DNA from: Coptis chinensis
Lineage: Eukaryota; Streptophyta; Magnoliopsida; Ranunculales; Ranunculaceae
Assembly: GCA_015680905.1 (NCBI GenBank)
Contig: CM027377.1
Span: forward strand, 15,834,501 to 15,898,500
Reading direction: 5' to 3'
DNA length: 64,000 nt
Below are positions 23,581-35,163 of the stretch, piece by piece. Every line of letters begins with the position of its first letter. Positions within the stretch are counted from its first letter, which is position 1. The notes under the pieces were generated by a model, which saw nothing but the letters and a program-made list of their open reading frames with translations, was not told where the DNA came from and ran no database searches. The translations under genes were made by a program, and so were the position numbers.

Positions 23581-25209
23581 ATATCTCAATATGTGTTAGA
23601 CATCATTCCAAAGGTCTAAGTGTATGTGCACAATTATATCTTGATAAGAAACTAATAGAAAATGCAATGTATGATCTTGTGCACATATTGTGCTAGATAC
23701 ATAAATGCTTCAATATCACTCAAGTAGAGTAGTTTCAAGACCAAGAACTTCCTCATTGTTCTTCCTTTATTCGAAATGGATTCTTATCCAAATCCAAGTT
23801 TCGCACAACCATGTGCTTTGTCCATTTCATTTCAAAAATCTATAGTCAGCAGTTTTCTCCAATTCCTTAGGAGTCCCAATCAAGTTTGTACCAACCAAAC
23901 TTGCTGCTACTATATTGAATCCAACCTCGGATTTTACTATAGGTCCACACCATATTTTTCAAAGAGTTTAATTATGCTTTAATAGCAAATTCCAGATTGG
24001 CCAATCTTTCCTTTGTCGACAAAACACGTGGCTCATTTATTTTTCATCATTGTCCTTTGATGTTCCAATAGCTATACCATAGCTAAATATGTCATCTATG
24101 ACAAATGCTTTCCTATCCCACAATTCACCTGAACATGCATGGAATATTGAGATCGATCTCTTTATTTTCAGGTACCTGTGCCTCTCCATGGGCAACCATA
24201 TATAGGCATTTCAGTGAATTTGGATATTTGCACATTATTTGTTTATGGAGCTCCAGCCATTACCTGGCTATTAATTGGACAAGATGGTTTCTCAGTTCTC
24301 CTCTCCTAGGAGCTTTGGATCCTATAGGTCTACCACGCTTTTAGCGTATAGTAGATTCATTTGCCACCATGTTTGGACCCCGTCCAAATGGAACATCAAT
24401 TCTGGCTGGCACATTCATGGTTACTTTTACCATATCATTAAATGCTTTGGCATTTTCTTTGCAACCGCTTGCAAGTGTATCATTCTCCTTATCTCTTAAT
24501 GAGACAGAGGACGTGATCCAAGTTGATTCACGTCGTTCCTTAGAGCAACCATTGCTCTTCTCCCCCTAACGACGAGAATACTATCTCATTAAATTGACAA
24601 TTATGTAATACAGACTGTCTAAGTGAGCTTTTGGCTTCCAACGTTAGATATGATACACAATGTCTTTCTCATTTATGGGTATAGTCGACCAGACATATAT
24701 CCATAATACTTTTCTCCATTTATATATCCATACATTTCAACATAAAGCAAAATAAATTTGTAAAGATTGATACTAGTGCATTGTGATAGAATAAATTCAA
24801 AATAAGGAAATTCAAAATATTAACGACAGTCAAGGCTAGAGAAATTGATACTAGTGCATTGTGATAGAATAAATTAACGTAATTAGAGAATCACAGAATA
24901 ATAACTAATACTGTCTAATTCCAATTCAAAATAATATTAAGAAAACAATAGTGACCATTACCTAATGAGGAAAAATCAAACTTAAAAACAAAAATAACTA
25001 AGTTGTCTACTAATAATTAGACAAGTAATAATAAAATTTAGATCTTCTGGATCTAGTTTGGTAATGGTTTAAACATAGCATCAAATGCTTAATTACTGAG
25101 AGGTCGACCATCAACATCCTCGAAGAAATCATTACAATTCAAGGGTGTAATGTCCAATGGTATTCCAGTATCAAATCCTTCCACCACATTTGTCTCCAAC
25201 TCCATGGCA
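23581..25209 (-). pseudogene. Degenerate copia pol linker and flanking debris
   Basis: On the minus strand near 24340-24420 the text VPARIDVPFGRGPNM matches the conserved linker before copia reverse transcriptase. No DDE integrase triad and no YVDD box were found, and stops are frequent. The plus-strand open frames here are shadows. Confidence 0.55.
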
Positions 25210-26119
25210 TTAACAGAAGTTATGTATTTTTCTACTAGATGTGTCGGTGTAATGCGACAAAGCACGTGACCAATGCCCGTGTTCTCCACATCTATAGCAA
25301 GTGCTCTCGAGTTCGAGGATTTGAGTCCCTTTTATCTTGGGGAGCCCACTTGTTCCAATTTCCCTTTTGTTGGTCATTAGTATTCCAATGGTCATTTTTC
25401 TATGACCATTGCCATCTCTATAAGGATGATAACCTCGACCACCTCTCCCAGTATTTCTGCCTCTTCCACGCCCTCTCCCATGTCCTCTACCACAACTACC
25501 ATTAGCTCGAAAGCTGGCATTGGCTTCTGGAATGGCCATTGACCCAGTTGGTCTGGAGTTGTGGTTCTTGATTAAAAGATTACTATTTTGCTCCGCAACA
25601 AGGAGACATGTGATAAGATCGAATATTTGGAGAATCGCCTCTCGATATTGTTTGCTTTGCGGGGAGCACATTCGAGGCATGAAAGGTAGAAAGAGTTTTC
25701 TCTAACATCTGCTCATCAGTTACATTTTCACCACACAATTTCAACCGAGAAACTATATTAAACAAAGCAGAGTTGTATTCATAAACTGTTTTATAGTCTT
25801 GGAACCTCAGGTTGAGCCATTCATTTTGAGCATTTGGTAGTATGACCATCTTCTGGTGATCATATCTATCCTTCAGGGATTTCCAAAGACCTGCTGGGTC
25901 TTCCTCTGTTAGGTGCTCATTCTTTAAGTCGTCATGAATATGATGACGTAGGAATATGAGAGCTGTGGCTTTTTCCTCTGGGCTCATTTCGTTTCCTTCT
26001 TTAATAGCATCACCAAGTTTTTTAGATTGTAAATGGATCTTGGCATCCAACTGCCATGATAAATAATTGTCACCTCTAATTGAAAGAGCTTGAAAATCGA
26101 GTTTAGTAAGATTTGACAT
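25089..26119 (-). pseudogene. Copia gag polyprotein, one frameshift, damaged zinc knuckle
   Basis: The frame starts MSNLTKLDFQALSIRGDNYL at 26119, 48 bases inside the 5' LTR. It contains the copia gag (UBN2) text PAGLWKSLKDRYDHQK. Near 25670 the frame shifts; the second frame (to 25210) carries an RGRGRGRG-rich linker and a knuckle CYRCGEHGHWSRAL in which the last cysteine is replaced by leucine. Gag forms the virus-like particle around element RNA. The missing cysteine and the frameshift argue that it is inactive. Confidence 0.8.
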
Positions 26120-26167
26120 CTTTCAAGTAACTTTAATCCAAAGCTAGAGACTTTCGTACTGATAACG

Positions 26168-26478
26168 TGTTAGAAATTAAACCGATTTGGAGAGAACACC
26201 ACACTAACTTAACATGTAGATTGAATCAATAAAAGAGAGAGAGAGAGAGAGAATTCTTATTTCTTGAGATTAAAACTAAATGGGAGGAGGTTACCTTTAT
26301 ATACAACTAGGTAACCTCCTTTCTAAGATAAGGGATTAACAGGATAGACAGTAAGAATGAGGATGATCATGATAAACATCAAGATAGAAGGTTATCAGGA
26401 TAAATACCAAGATAGAGGATTATCAGGATAACACATAGCAATGGTGGGCATCCATATAAGCCCATGGATTTCATAACA
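26168..26478 (-). repeat. LTR (5' LTR in element orientation)
   Basis: 311 bases, partner of 22460-22773 with a shorter (GA)n tract and a few differences. The GTCCC target duplication follows at 26479. Confidence 0.88.
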
Positions 26479-27509
26479 GTCCCATTATTATTGCTTGTGA
26501 AGTGATTAGTTTTTTACCAATTTATCGATTTATCTCACCGACCTGATTTAATCACTCAATAGATTGACTAATTGGCCGAGATGATCGATTTCTCACCAAA
26601 CCGAGATAAAAAAATCACTGAAATTATTTGTTTCCTATAAAAAAAAAATACATAAAATCACTCTTAAAACGGATTAATAATAAAAGAGTGTAATCAACAC
26701 ACAAAGCTAAGAGCTTACTTATTTTCTTTTATTTTAAAAAAAAGTTAGGTGTACAAATTTTTATATTATCTCTCTAATATATATTTTCTATTCTCTCTTC
26801 CCTTTATTCTTTTTAAAATATAATATAATTATTGTGTTTGACATCTTCGTAGTATTCCAAAATTGAGTTGCATCAAACGGTGTGGCCACATCGTTGGGGA
26901 CTCAATCCAAACGATGTGACCACATCGTTGGGTTTACACAATGAATGACCTAACCGAGTCGTTTAAGCTTGGGGTTTTTTAATTCAATTTTTTGAGACCA
27001 ATGGCACACTTGTAATATTTGTTTTTTTTTTTTTTTTTTTAAGACCAATGGCATACTTGTAATAATTGTTTTTTTTTGAGTATGCCCAACACAATATGGG
27101 GTCCGTCAGTAATAGGACCCATTATTATTGCTTGTGAAGTGATTAGTTTTTACCAATTTATCGATTTATCTCACCGACTTGATTTAATCACTCAATAGAT
27201 TGACTAATTGGCCGAGATGATCGATTTCTCACCAAACCGAGATAAAAAAATCACTGAAATTATTTGTTTCCTATAAAAAAAAATACATAAAATCACTCTT
27301 AAAACGGATTAATAATAAAAGAGTGTAATCAACACACAAAGCTAAGAGCTTACTTATTTTCTTTTATTTTAAAAAAAAGTTAGGTGTACAAATTTTTATA
27401 TTATCTCTCTAATATATATTTTCTATTCTCTCTTCCCTTTATTCTTTTTAAAATATAATATAATTATTGTGTTTGACATCTCCGTAGTATTCCAAAATTG
27501 AGTTGCATT

Positions 27510-28516
27510 AGTTGGATACGATTATAAGAATTTGATTTTTTTTTTTTTTTTTTTTTTGTATCTCGGATAATTATTTAAATTTTTTTGGTATGATTACATT
27601 CTTATATATTTTGAAATGACTAGATATATAAATTCAATATATCCGATTAAATTGTTAATTAATAACCAATTCACCGATTAATCACATATCGCTCCTCGAC
27701 TTATTAGTTTCGAAAACCAATTTTAACTACTTAGACTCATAGCTTGTAAATTCGTGGACGGCAAAAGTTCGATACGGCAATTATTCGCCTAAGATTAGAA
27801 ATTTTCAACAATAATACTTTTAAATATTCAGTCCAATAAAACGCTAACGGTAAAAATACGATATATGTGTTTTAAATGGGTATAATACAAATGCATTCTT
27901 TTAAAATCCGGCTATATATTTTACATTTAAAATTTTGAAATATAGGTACATAACGTTTTTATTTTTATTTTTACAATTTTATTCATGAAAAAATAATACA
28001 AATGTCAAATGTTTGCTTCTACTTACTATTACTAACACATTTATTTTTGGTTCCAACTAAGGCCCGGCCATTTTTTTGAATTTCAAAGATCCGGATATTA
28101 TAATTCGGCAATTATAAGCCCAGCCCAACCAATTCGCGAATTGAACCGTATCATTCAAAAATTCGCTGACTTATTCGTTTTATTCGCCAAACCTTATAAT
28201 TCGTGAATAATTCGGCAAATTACTAGCTATGCTTAAACTGACTATCGGTAAAAACCTCCCTATTGGCTGGAGCTAATATTCTATAGTTCAATGCCAACTA
28301 GTTAAGGCAATAATTAACTTTTGGAAGTTTTGGGCTTAGTGATTTGCACATGGGCCCAATTCACTTATGGCTAGAGGATTGAGCGATCCTCAATAGGAAC
28401 TTGGACTTGGACTTGGATCGAGCATTTGACAATCAATTTTAATGTGAATTCTTCAGCTGAAGATGAGGATGAGCTTCTGGACTATGGGTTTTTGAAAAAT
28501 TTGTATTGATGTCTGA
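27510..28516. other. AT-rich intergenic, no gene recognised
   Basis: It contains a T tract near 27538-27557 and several ATTCGCGAATTG/AATTCGGCAA-like boxes at 27740-28230 that hint at an old MITE. No paired ends were defined. Confidence 0.35.
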
Positions 28517-29312
28517 TAGGGGCGTAGAAAAGGCCCTCAAGCTCTCGCGAAAACCCCTGAAATTTAAGCCCTCATGCAATTTGAGGGTAAGGGCTTAGAT
28601 ATATGAGGGCAGTACTCAGTCTGACCCTCTAAGGCCCTCATAAGGCCCACATTAAGGCCTTTACAACTTCTCTACGTATAAATAACAAAATGAAGTGTCT
28701 TGTGTAAGCTCCTGCAATATTACATGAAAAATCTAGTTCAAGTTCAAAAGAACAAATTGTTCCATTGCCGAAATATGAACCCGGCCGGTCACTTCTCTAT
28801 GTATAAATTAGAATAAAATATAAATTAGAATGATATGATATGATCATTGGTATATGGTAATAAAGTTTTAATCAAACACAAACTATTCTACAATCTAGCT
28901 ACAACACCACATCATATTTGGTCTCATATACACTTCTTAATGATTCATGGAATATATGGGCAACACACATAGCCTAAGAACCATACGTTGAAACTTTTGA
29001 ATTTTATTATCTTACAAAATTTAACTAAATTATTAACTAAGTACATTGACCAGAGTCGGGAGTGACAAAATTTATTATTTAAGTGTGATAATTAATTTAT
29101 CGCGTATCAATTTAGCAAGATTATACTGTAAATAAAGAGTTTAAGAGAGTAATCAAACTCGGCTCACTGACCTAACCCTCAATTCTCTAAAAGAAGGATG
29201 AGGTGAGGATTAGAGACTCACAATTTTACTATTGGCCCTTATAAGCCGGCTCGGCCCTCAAGTCATGAGGGTTTCATAGTTTGAGGGGGGGCTACCCTGT
29301 TTTACACCCCTA
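28517..29312. mobile_element. Non-autonomous hAT element, 796 bases
   Basis: The left end is TAGGGGCGTAGAAAAGG and the right end in reverse complement is TAGGGGTGTAAAACAGG. The 8-base flanks are ATGTCTGA and ATGCATGA (six of eight match), as expected for an aged hAT insertion. The interior repeats GAGGGC/GCCCTC words and encodes nothing recognisable. Confidence 0.7.
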
Positions 29313-30048
29313 ATGCATGATCGTAATGCATGATCGATGGTTCAATGTAGGTGATCATCTCGTTATTATAATGGCCTAGTTGTAATGTTAAAGGCATGAA
29401 GCCAAAACATATGTGACTTGACAAACCATCATGGTGTGGGCATAGATGGATATAGGGGGGGTGCGTGTGGGGGCAGTCGCACTCCTGAGATTAGAAAAAC
29501 TATACTACCACATAACTAATTGTCTAGAATTTTTTTCAAACTATAAGGACTCGCATCCCTAAATTTTTTAGAAAACTTCTACTACCACACTCCTACCACA
29601 CTCCCAAAATTTTAACAACTATAGTGAGAATATAACCAACAAAAAAAAATATGAAAAAAAAAACTATTAAAAAACATTCTAATAAACCAACTTTTTTTTT
29701 TACTTCTCTTTTTGCCTTTACAAAATTATCATTTATCATTTATTTTGAGTCCAAAACCAGTAAAGATGGACAAATATATCTTTGAATGTTTGATGGGTTA
29801 ATGAGACTAAAATAAATAGCCAAAGACCCAAAACCCAACCGGTCAGTTTGTATAATTCTAATCACCCATTACAAACCCAACCTATAAGCTCTCCCTCATT
29901 TCTTTCACTATCAATTCTTAAACAAACCCAACCTATAAGCTCTCCCTCATTTCTTTCACTATCAATTCTTAAACAAGCGTAAGACCTCAACCCAAAAAAA
30001 CAAAAAATAAAAAAAAAAAACAAAAAACAAATTCAGAAAGAACTTGCG
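29313..30048. other. Intergenic with a 52-base direct repeat
   Basis: The segment from AACCCAACCTATAAGCTCTC to TCACTATCAATTCTTAAAC occurs twice in tandem at about 29875-29978. The interval otherwise holds AT-rich sequence without a gene. Confidence 0.5.
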
Positions 30049-30128
30049 AAATTTGTTACACGTTTAGCCTAATTATTTGTAAAACTCGTTATCATTATCA
30101 ATAAAATTTTCACTTTAAAAAAAAATAA
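30049..30128 (+). mobile_element. Severely 5'-truncated non-LTR element (3' tail only)
   Basis: This 80-base stretch matches the 3' end of the larger element at 48085-48160: both contain CCTAATTATTTGTAAAACTC and TTATCAATAAAATTT, followed by an A tract. Such extreme 5' truncation with a poly(A) tail is typical of target-primed reverse transcription. Confidence 0.65.
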
Positions 30129-30619
30129 GGTAATTTTTTACTTTCAATGTTAATCTTTTATAGTTTTCTCCACATGATAGTAGGGTTATATTGACTAGCT
30201 ATAGTATTATAGGAAGTTAACAATTTGTTGAATTGTTGTAGACTTGTAGACTAGATTATGTAGATATATATAGACATAGTAGTATCAATTAATGGCTTAA
30301 GTACTTAAGTAGTTAACTTCGTCGGTTCATATTAAATTTTTATTAGTCAACACACTCTAGTTTTGTGAATTGACATAAATGCATAATTTTGTTGATCTTT
30401 ATTGTTTAGACTTTTTGACAAAAAAAAAAAAAAAAAATTGCATATTTTTTTTTTGGGTGGGGTGGGTGTGCAAATAATCTCAAACCCCCTGGCTTAGAAT
30501 CCTGGCTCTGTCCCTGGATGTGAGGGATAAAATAATACGCAATGTGAAGAAGAACACCCAAAAAGTTAAACCTGCTTGTTGTGATGAGCCCACTTATCAT
30601 ACATCATATACATACAACA
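30129..30619. other. Intergenic, no gene recognised
   Basis: AT-rich with an A tract at 30421-30438; CCTGGCTCTGTCCCTGG near 30503 recalls plant transposon ends but no partner was found. Confidence 0.35.
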
Positions 30620-31080
30620 CACTACTAAAAAAAGGGTTTTATCTCGGTTATAAAATTAGCCTTATCTCGATTCTGCTGATAAGAGAGATAATATGTCCTG
30701 TAAATGAGATAATATGTCCCATAACTTAGGTAGTAACTCTGAATATAAGTCTGTTATCTCGCCTCTTACTTAACCGAGATAAAATATATGGATTTTACCA
30801 CTGGTGCTATGGAACTGATATAATAGGAAATTTCATTTATCTCATCATTGTGGAACTGATATAATAGGAAATTTTATTTATCTCACCATTGTGGAACTTA
30901 TATAATAGGAAATTTAATTTATCTCACATTGAACTGATATAATTGATATTAAACCAAATATCTCGGCACTCAAATGATATAATTGTTATTATACCAAATA
31001 TCTCGGAATAAATTTGGCAAAGAAAACAGAAATCCCAAAAAAATAGAAGTCCCGCTCTACAGTACTCTGCATCTCTCATG

Positions 31081-31360
31081 ACTAGCACGAACTCACGATG
31101 GCAACTGCCATTCTAATCCCAACTATCTCGCCTATCCACTATCTCTTCGTGTATATTGCCCTCTCTTCACCTCTCGCACCAACTTAGAAATGATTTCCAC
31201 TACCCATTTCAACTCCATAGATGGGTCGCGACTTCACCGTTTGCAAGACAGAGTGAAGCTGATGATCAAAGAATCAATCTCTCGCAGATGGATGAAGGGG
31301 TGACTGGAAAACCCGTCATCCCTGGCATCTCAGTAAGGAAAGACCATCAGGCAGGTAACA
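31081..31360 (+). other. Leader-like segment inside the CACTA element
   Basis: The plus strand has an ATG at about 31098 (MATAILIPTIS) followed by stops, and a second frame with RLQDRVKLMIKESISRR. It could be the 5' part of a third captured gene or the transcription start region of the captured cluster. No family was recognised. Confidence 0.3.
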
Positions 31361-31369
31361 ATCTATTTA

Positions 31370-31593
31370 GGGTTAACTAGTATTACCCCCCCACTAGATG
31401 AGCCAATTAGGATCCCCTACTAGATGGGAAATTAGGGTCTCCCCTTAAATGCACACAAAAATTTTGGTCATCTAGTGGGGGGGAAATACAACTTTTTTTT
31501 TGTGTGTATTTAGGGGGGAGACCCTAATTTCCCATCTAGTGGGGAGGAAATCCTAATTGGCTCATCTAGTGGGGGGGTAATACTAGTTAACCC
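31370..31593. mobile_element. Mutator-like hairpin MITE, 224 bases, 9-base TSD
   Basis: The two arms, starting GGGTTAACTAGTATTACC, pair along nearly the full length around a short loop at about 31470-31490. The 9-base flanks are ATCTATTTA on both sides (31361-31369 and 31594-31602), the size typical of Mutator-like elements. It sits inside the CACTA element and is therefore younger. A transcript would form a long hairpin that could feed small-RNA production. Confidence 0.88.
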
Positions 31594-31763
31594 ATCTATT
31601 TATTTTGCAAGCTTCACATATTTTTTGTATTAACTTACGTGATTAGTTGATAACTTTTCTTGTAATCCACTTTGTTTCTAGTGTATATACTTTGTCTGCT
31701 ATTTAAATTGAATGTCTTTCAATGCTGAGACTCCTTATTTCTTTTATCTGATATACCACTCAG

Positions 31764-33606
31764 TCTCCTGCTGAAAATCTCAAGGTACTTTATTTGCAAT
31801 ATGCAAAGTTGGAGGAGGATTATGGTCTTATGGGCGCGTCTTGAAGGTTTATGATCGGGCTGCAAAGACTGTTCCCGATAATGAGAAGATGAGCATGTAT
31901 GAAATTTACATTGCTCGTGCTGCTGAGATCTTTGGTGTCCCCAAAACAAGAGAGATCTATGAGGTAACGTCTATTCACTTTTACCTTATTTAGTTGATGC
32001 AAGCATCTTCATGTATCTTCTTTGAATATTTTGCTAATATTCTGGATGTCTAAAAATGTAAACCAGCTTCAACTTTTTCTTGGGCCTTGTCATGTAGGTA
32101 CTTTGTGACACAAATTTCCTAGTTCCATAAAACAAACCTGATAAATATTCATGAAATTTGTAAAGCATTGCCTTTCCTCATTCATATCATATTGTTGTGT
32201 TGGGATTTCGCCAATTGCCCAAGATTCAAAACAGCTCCGTCCCCCAACAAACCCCCGTGGTAGTTTTCAACTTTTCATATTGCATTGGGCTTTGGCCCAT
32301 GGCCAAAGCTCTCAGATATGCCGATCTGTTTCTTTATACGAAATCATGTTTGCTTCTTTCTTGCATGTGGCTGGTGCATTATGGTGTGGGTGTCAGTCTT
32401 TTGCTATGTCATTTTTCATCTTGCTAACTGCAGCTAATAGTGTTTTTTGTATTTCTTACAACAAGCAATTGAATCTGGGCTGCCGGATAAAGATGTTAAA
32501 GTTATGTGCATGAAGTATGCCGAACTGGAGAAGAGCTTGGGAGAGATTGATCAAGCTCAAGAAATATATAATTTCTCGTCTCAATATGCTGATCCAAGGT
32601 CTGATGCTGATTTTTGGACTAAGTGGCACGACTTTGAGGTGCAGCATGGTAACGAGGACACATTTAGGGAGATGCTCCGGATGAAGCACAGTGTGTCTGC
32701 TAGCTACAACCAGGTTTGTTTATACTCCATTTGGATCTGTAATGTAAACGAAATAGAAATTTGCTACGATGATTTAATTGGTAAGCATATCCTTGTTAGC
32801 GTCGTGGCATAATAGATTCGATCTCATCGTAAAAGAATAGGATCAGATTATCCACCTCGGATGATAATGAACACTATTGGATGGTCCCAACTTCCATCCA
32901 TCTTAATCCCTTTCTTTTTTATCCCATCACTAAAATACATTTCCCGACAGCGTAGTGAGTAGAAATGGATGTTATGACAATCTTTCTCATGACACCTTTC
33001 TCCTGAATTGCTCCAGTTATATATTTAGGGTGGATCAGATCAACCATTATGTTCGATTCTGACTACATAGGTTTTAAAATCAGTGTAAAGGCATCTTCCT
33101 TGTCAGTATGCTGATTCCTGACTAACCTTCTTTTCCTCACTGTTTTCATCTTCTTGCAGACACATTTTATTCTCCCAGAGTATCTGATGCAAAAAGATCG
33201 GAAATTGAACCTAGAAGAAACTGTGGACACTCTGAAGCGTGCTAGGGTTCCCAAAGATGAAATGGCAGCTCTAGAATATCAATTTGCTCCAGAATCCAAT
33301 AACACAGCATCCAAAGATGGCAGTAGAAAACTAGGGTTTGTGAGTGCTGGAGTGGAATCTCAAACGGAGGTGATACGAACACCGGATGGTGGAAGGAAAG
33401 TTACAAACAATGTTGAAGACATTGATTTGCCTGAAGGTAGTGTTGGCGAGGACGATGACAAAATTGAAATTGCGCACAAAGATGTTCCTGCTGCGGTGTT
33501 TGGCGACTTGGTGAACAAGGTGGAAGAAAACAATAAGGATGGAGATGAAGAAACTGATAGTAAGCTTGGTGCCCTTGAAAGAATCAAGAGGCAAAGACAG
33601 GGTTAG
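31764..33606 (+). pseudogene. SYF1: Captured fragment of pre-mRNA splicing factor SYF1 (C-terminal third)
   Basis: Three exon-like blocks keep intron borders: 31764-31963 (SPAENLKVLYLQYAKLEEDY, then MYEIYIARAAEIFGVPKTRE), 32462-32713 (IESGLPDKDVKVMCMKYAEL) and 33160-33606 (HFILPEYLMQKDRKLN to the natural-looking end LGALERIKRQRQ). This is the last HAT/TPR repeats and C-terminus of SYF1, a scaffold of the NineTeen spliceosome complex. A frameshift follows EEDYGL in block one, and the acceptor before block two is CAA instead of CAG. The N-terminal two thirds are absent. It is a transduplicated fragment inside a CACTA element, not the functional gene. Antisense or regulatory RNA from it is possible but unproven. 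Confidence 0.8.
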
Positions 33607-33962
33607 TTCGTCTATAAGGCAAATGTTACTGCAAATTTTGGTCTTATCTTGCTGAACTACTTGGTCTCTGTCACTAATATGTTTGTATTTCATGCTTAGA
33701 GTATGTTTTCTCTTGTAAACAAGCTCCAAAAACCTGGAACATTGTACTGAGTTTCATTACAAGTATCTGTTAACTATTTATTTCTTACTTCCTAACCACT
33801 AATTATTGATTAATCACTGGATGGTTGACGTTGTAGTTAGCAATTAGAATGCAGTAATCACATGCAAATGGTGTTTGAATTGGAAGCACGTGAACATATT
33901 TTTGTTTCTGATTTTATATGAAGTATATTTTTCAATTTCTTAAATTAGCTTTGTGATCGTAG

Positions 33963-34440
33963 GTGGGTATGCATCAAGTGGAGCCTCTGCCCAAAAAGTC
34001 CAGTGCGATGAATACTTTATCATCAACACAACAGTGAGTCATATGTTCATACCCATTAGCATTTTGCCGTTGATTACTTATGCAATTTGGTGTCAGAAAA
34101 TTTTCTTTTATTGTGGATTTATGTTGGAGGATTAGATCCAAGTGTCAGTCTTGAAGATCTCAGGCAGGCATTTTCTCATTATAGAGAGACTACATCTGTG
34201 AGAATTCCGGGTGGGAAAGGATTTGGGTTTGTCAAATTCGCCAACAGGTATGGGGAATTATGTCAGGATGTATAATGAAATGCAAATCGATCACTTGCCT
34301 ATGGTTTAATTCTTCAGCTAACAAGTGATCTGTCATTTCTTCATTATTCTTGCAGAAGTAATGCTGAGGAGGCATTGCTGAAGCTTCATACGACCGACGT
34401 GGATACCTTGGGAGCTGTGGATTCTCAAAAAAAAATTTAG
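33963..34440 (+). pseudogene. Captured fragment of an RBP45/RBP47-type RNA-binding protein (third RRM)
   Basis: Block 33963-34033 reads YASSGASAQKVQCDEYF and ends INTT before a GT donor. Block 34117-34247 reads VGGLDPSVSLEDLRQAFSHY, then GKGFGFVKFANR: the RNP2 and RNP1 motifs of an RRM. Block 34357-34440 reads SNAEEALLKLH and then departs to a stop. The order matches RRM3 of plant RBP45/47 oligouridylate-binding proteins. The acceptor before the second block is GG instead of AG. It follows the SYF1 piece by 360 bases within the same CACTA element, so two unrelated genes were captured. Confidence 0.72.
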
Positions 34441-35163
34441 TAGGAAATTCAGCAAAAACCATCTGTAAGGAGGAAATTTAGCAGGAACCATCTGTCTCCT
34501 TTGCTGAATATATAGAGAAAGGTTAAAAAATGTTTTATTATAGTTCGAAGAATAGTAGTTGATACAATATTTGAGTTTCTATAAATAAATGATTGATCAC
34601 TAGTACTCTTTGAAAGTTAAGATCATGTTTAACATTGTTCTTTCTTATCTTAATGAAATAAGTTCTCCAAAGAATTTACTTATGTTGGGTTGCTTTTGTT
34701 AATTGGTGTTGATGTTTATGAATATGAAAGGAAATGTGGTGGTTTGGGATAGGTTTTTATTTGCTGGTTAATTGTCATGAGCAATACCAGCAAAAAATGA
34801 CAAAGGGTGAGATAAAAGGTTGTCCAACAATCTCCCTTTCCAAAAGAATTTATCATAGTTATTTTTTGATATTATCTCGGTTTCAATAAAAAAATATCTC
34901 AGTTTTCTTCTATACTAATTGGTTTCAACCAACAATTTATCTCGGTTTTATTCTATATAATATAGGTTTTATTTAGAAAATCGAGATAATATATTTAGAT
35001 AAGATGTCAGACTTCTGAGATAATTTAGTAGCTTATTATCTCAGTTTTATAGAACTCTATTATCTCAATGGATTTTACCTCGGATGTTTTTTTTAGAAAA
35101 CCGAAGTAAAAACTCTAACATCTCACCTTTTAGCTGAACTTATAAGCCCTTTTTTTAGTAGTG

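Larger units (their letters stand above)
22460..26478 (-). mobile_element. Ty1/copia LTR retrotransposon, 4.0 kb, internally deleted, TSD GTCCC
   Basis: Two near-identical LTRs (22460-22773, 26168-26478) start TG and end CA on either strand, and the element is flanked by GTCCC on both sides (22455-22459, 26479-26483). Coding pieces run on the minus strand in the order gag, pol linker, RNase H. Next to the minus-strand 5' LTR the sequence CGTTATCAGTACGA fits the primer-binding site often seen in plant copia elements. A purine tract AAGGGGAG precedes the other LTR. Full copia elements are near 5 kb, and most integrase and reverse-transcriptase sequence is missing, so it cannot move by itself. 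The LTRs differ by only a few bases, so the insertion is fairly recent. Confidence 0.9.
22219..27509. repeat. Tandem duplication (about 640-base unit), first copy split by a copia element
   Basis: Unit part A (22219-22459, right arm of the foldback MITE) recurs at 26878-27115. Part B (26479-26873) recurs at 27116-27509. Removing the copia element at 22460-26478 with one GTCCC leaves A-B-A'-B', a direct tandem duplication. The copies differ by scattered substitutions and homopolymer lengths. The duplication therefore predates the copia insertion, or the insertion hit one of two existing copies. Confidence 0.8.
30620..35163 (+). mobile_element. Complete CACTA transposon, 4.5 kb, TSD ACA, with captured host gene fragments
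   Basis: Both ends carry an identical 17-base inverted repeat CACTACTAAAAAAAGGG (30620-30636 and, inverted, 35147-35163). The flanking triplets are both ACA. Subterminal boxes of the type TATCTCGG and CCGAGATA fill 30640-31010 and 34870-35110. No transposase was found. Instead the interior carries spliced-gene fragments of SYF1 (31764-33606) and of an RBP45/47-type RRM protein (33963-34440), both in plus orientation, plus a nested Mutator-like hairpin. It is a non-autonomous element with transduplicated host sequence. Confidence 0.88.

Noticed and set aside
31764-33606. SYF1 as a functional gene
   Set aside because: Only the C-terminal third is present, with a frameshift and a lost splice acceptor, and it lies wholly inside a CACTA element.
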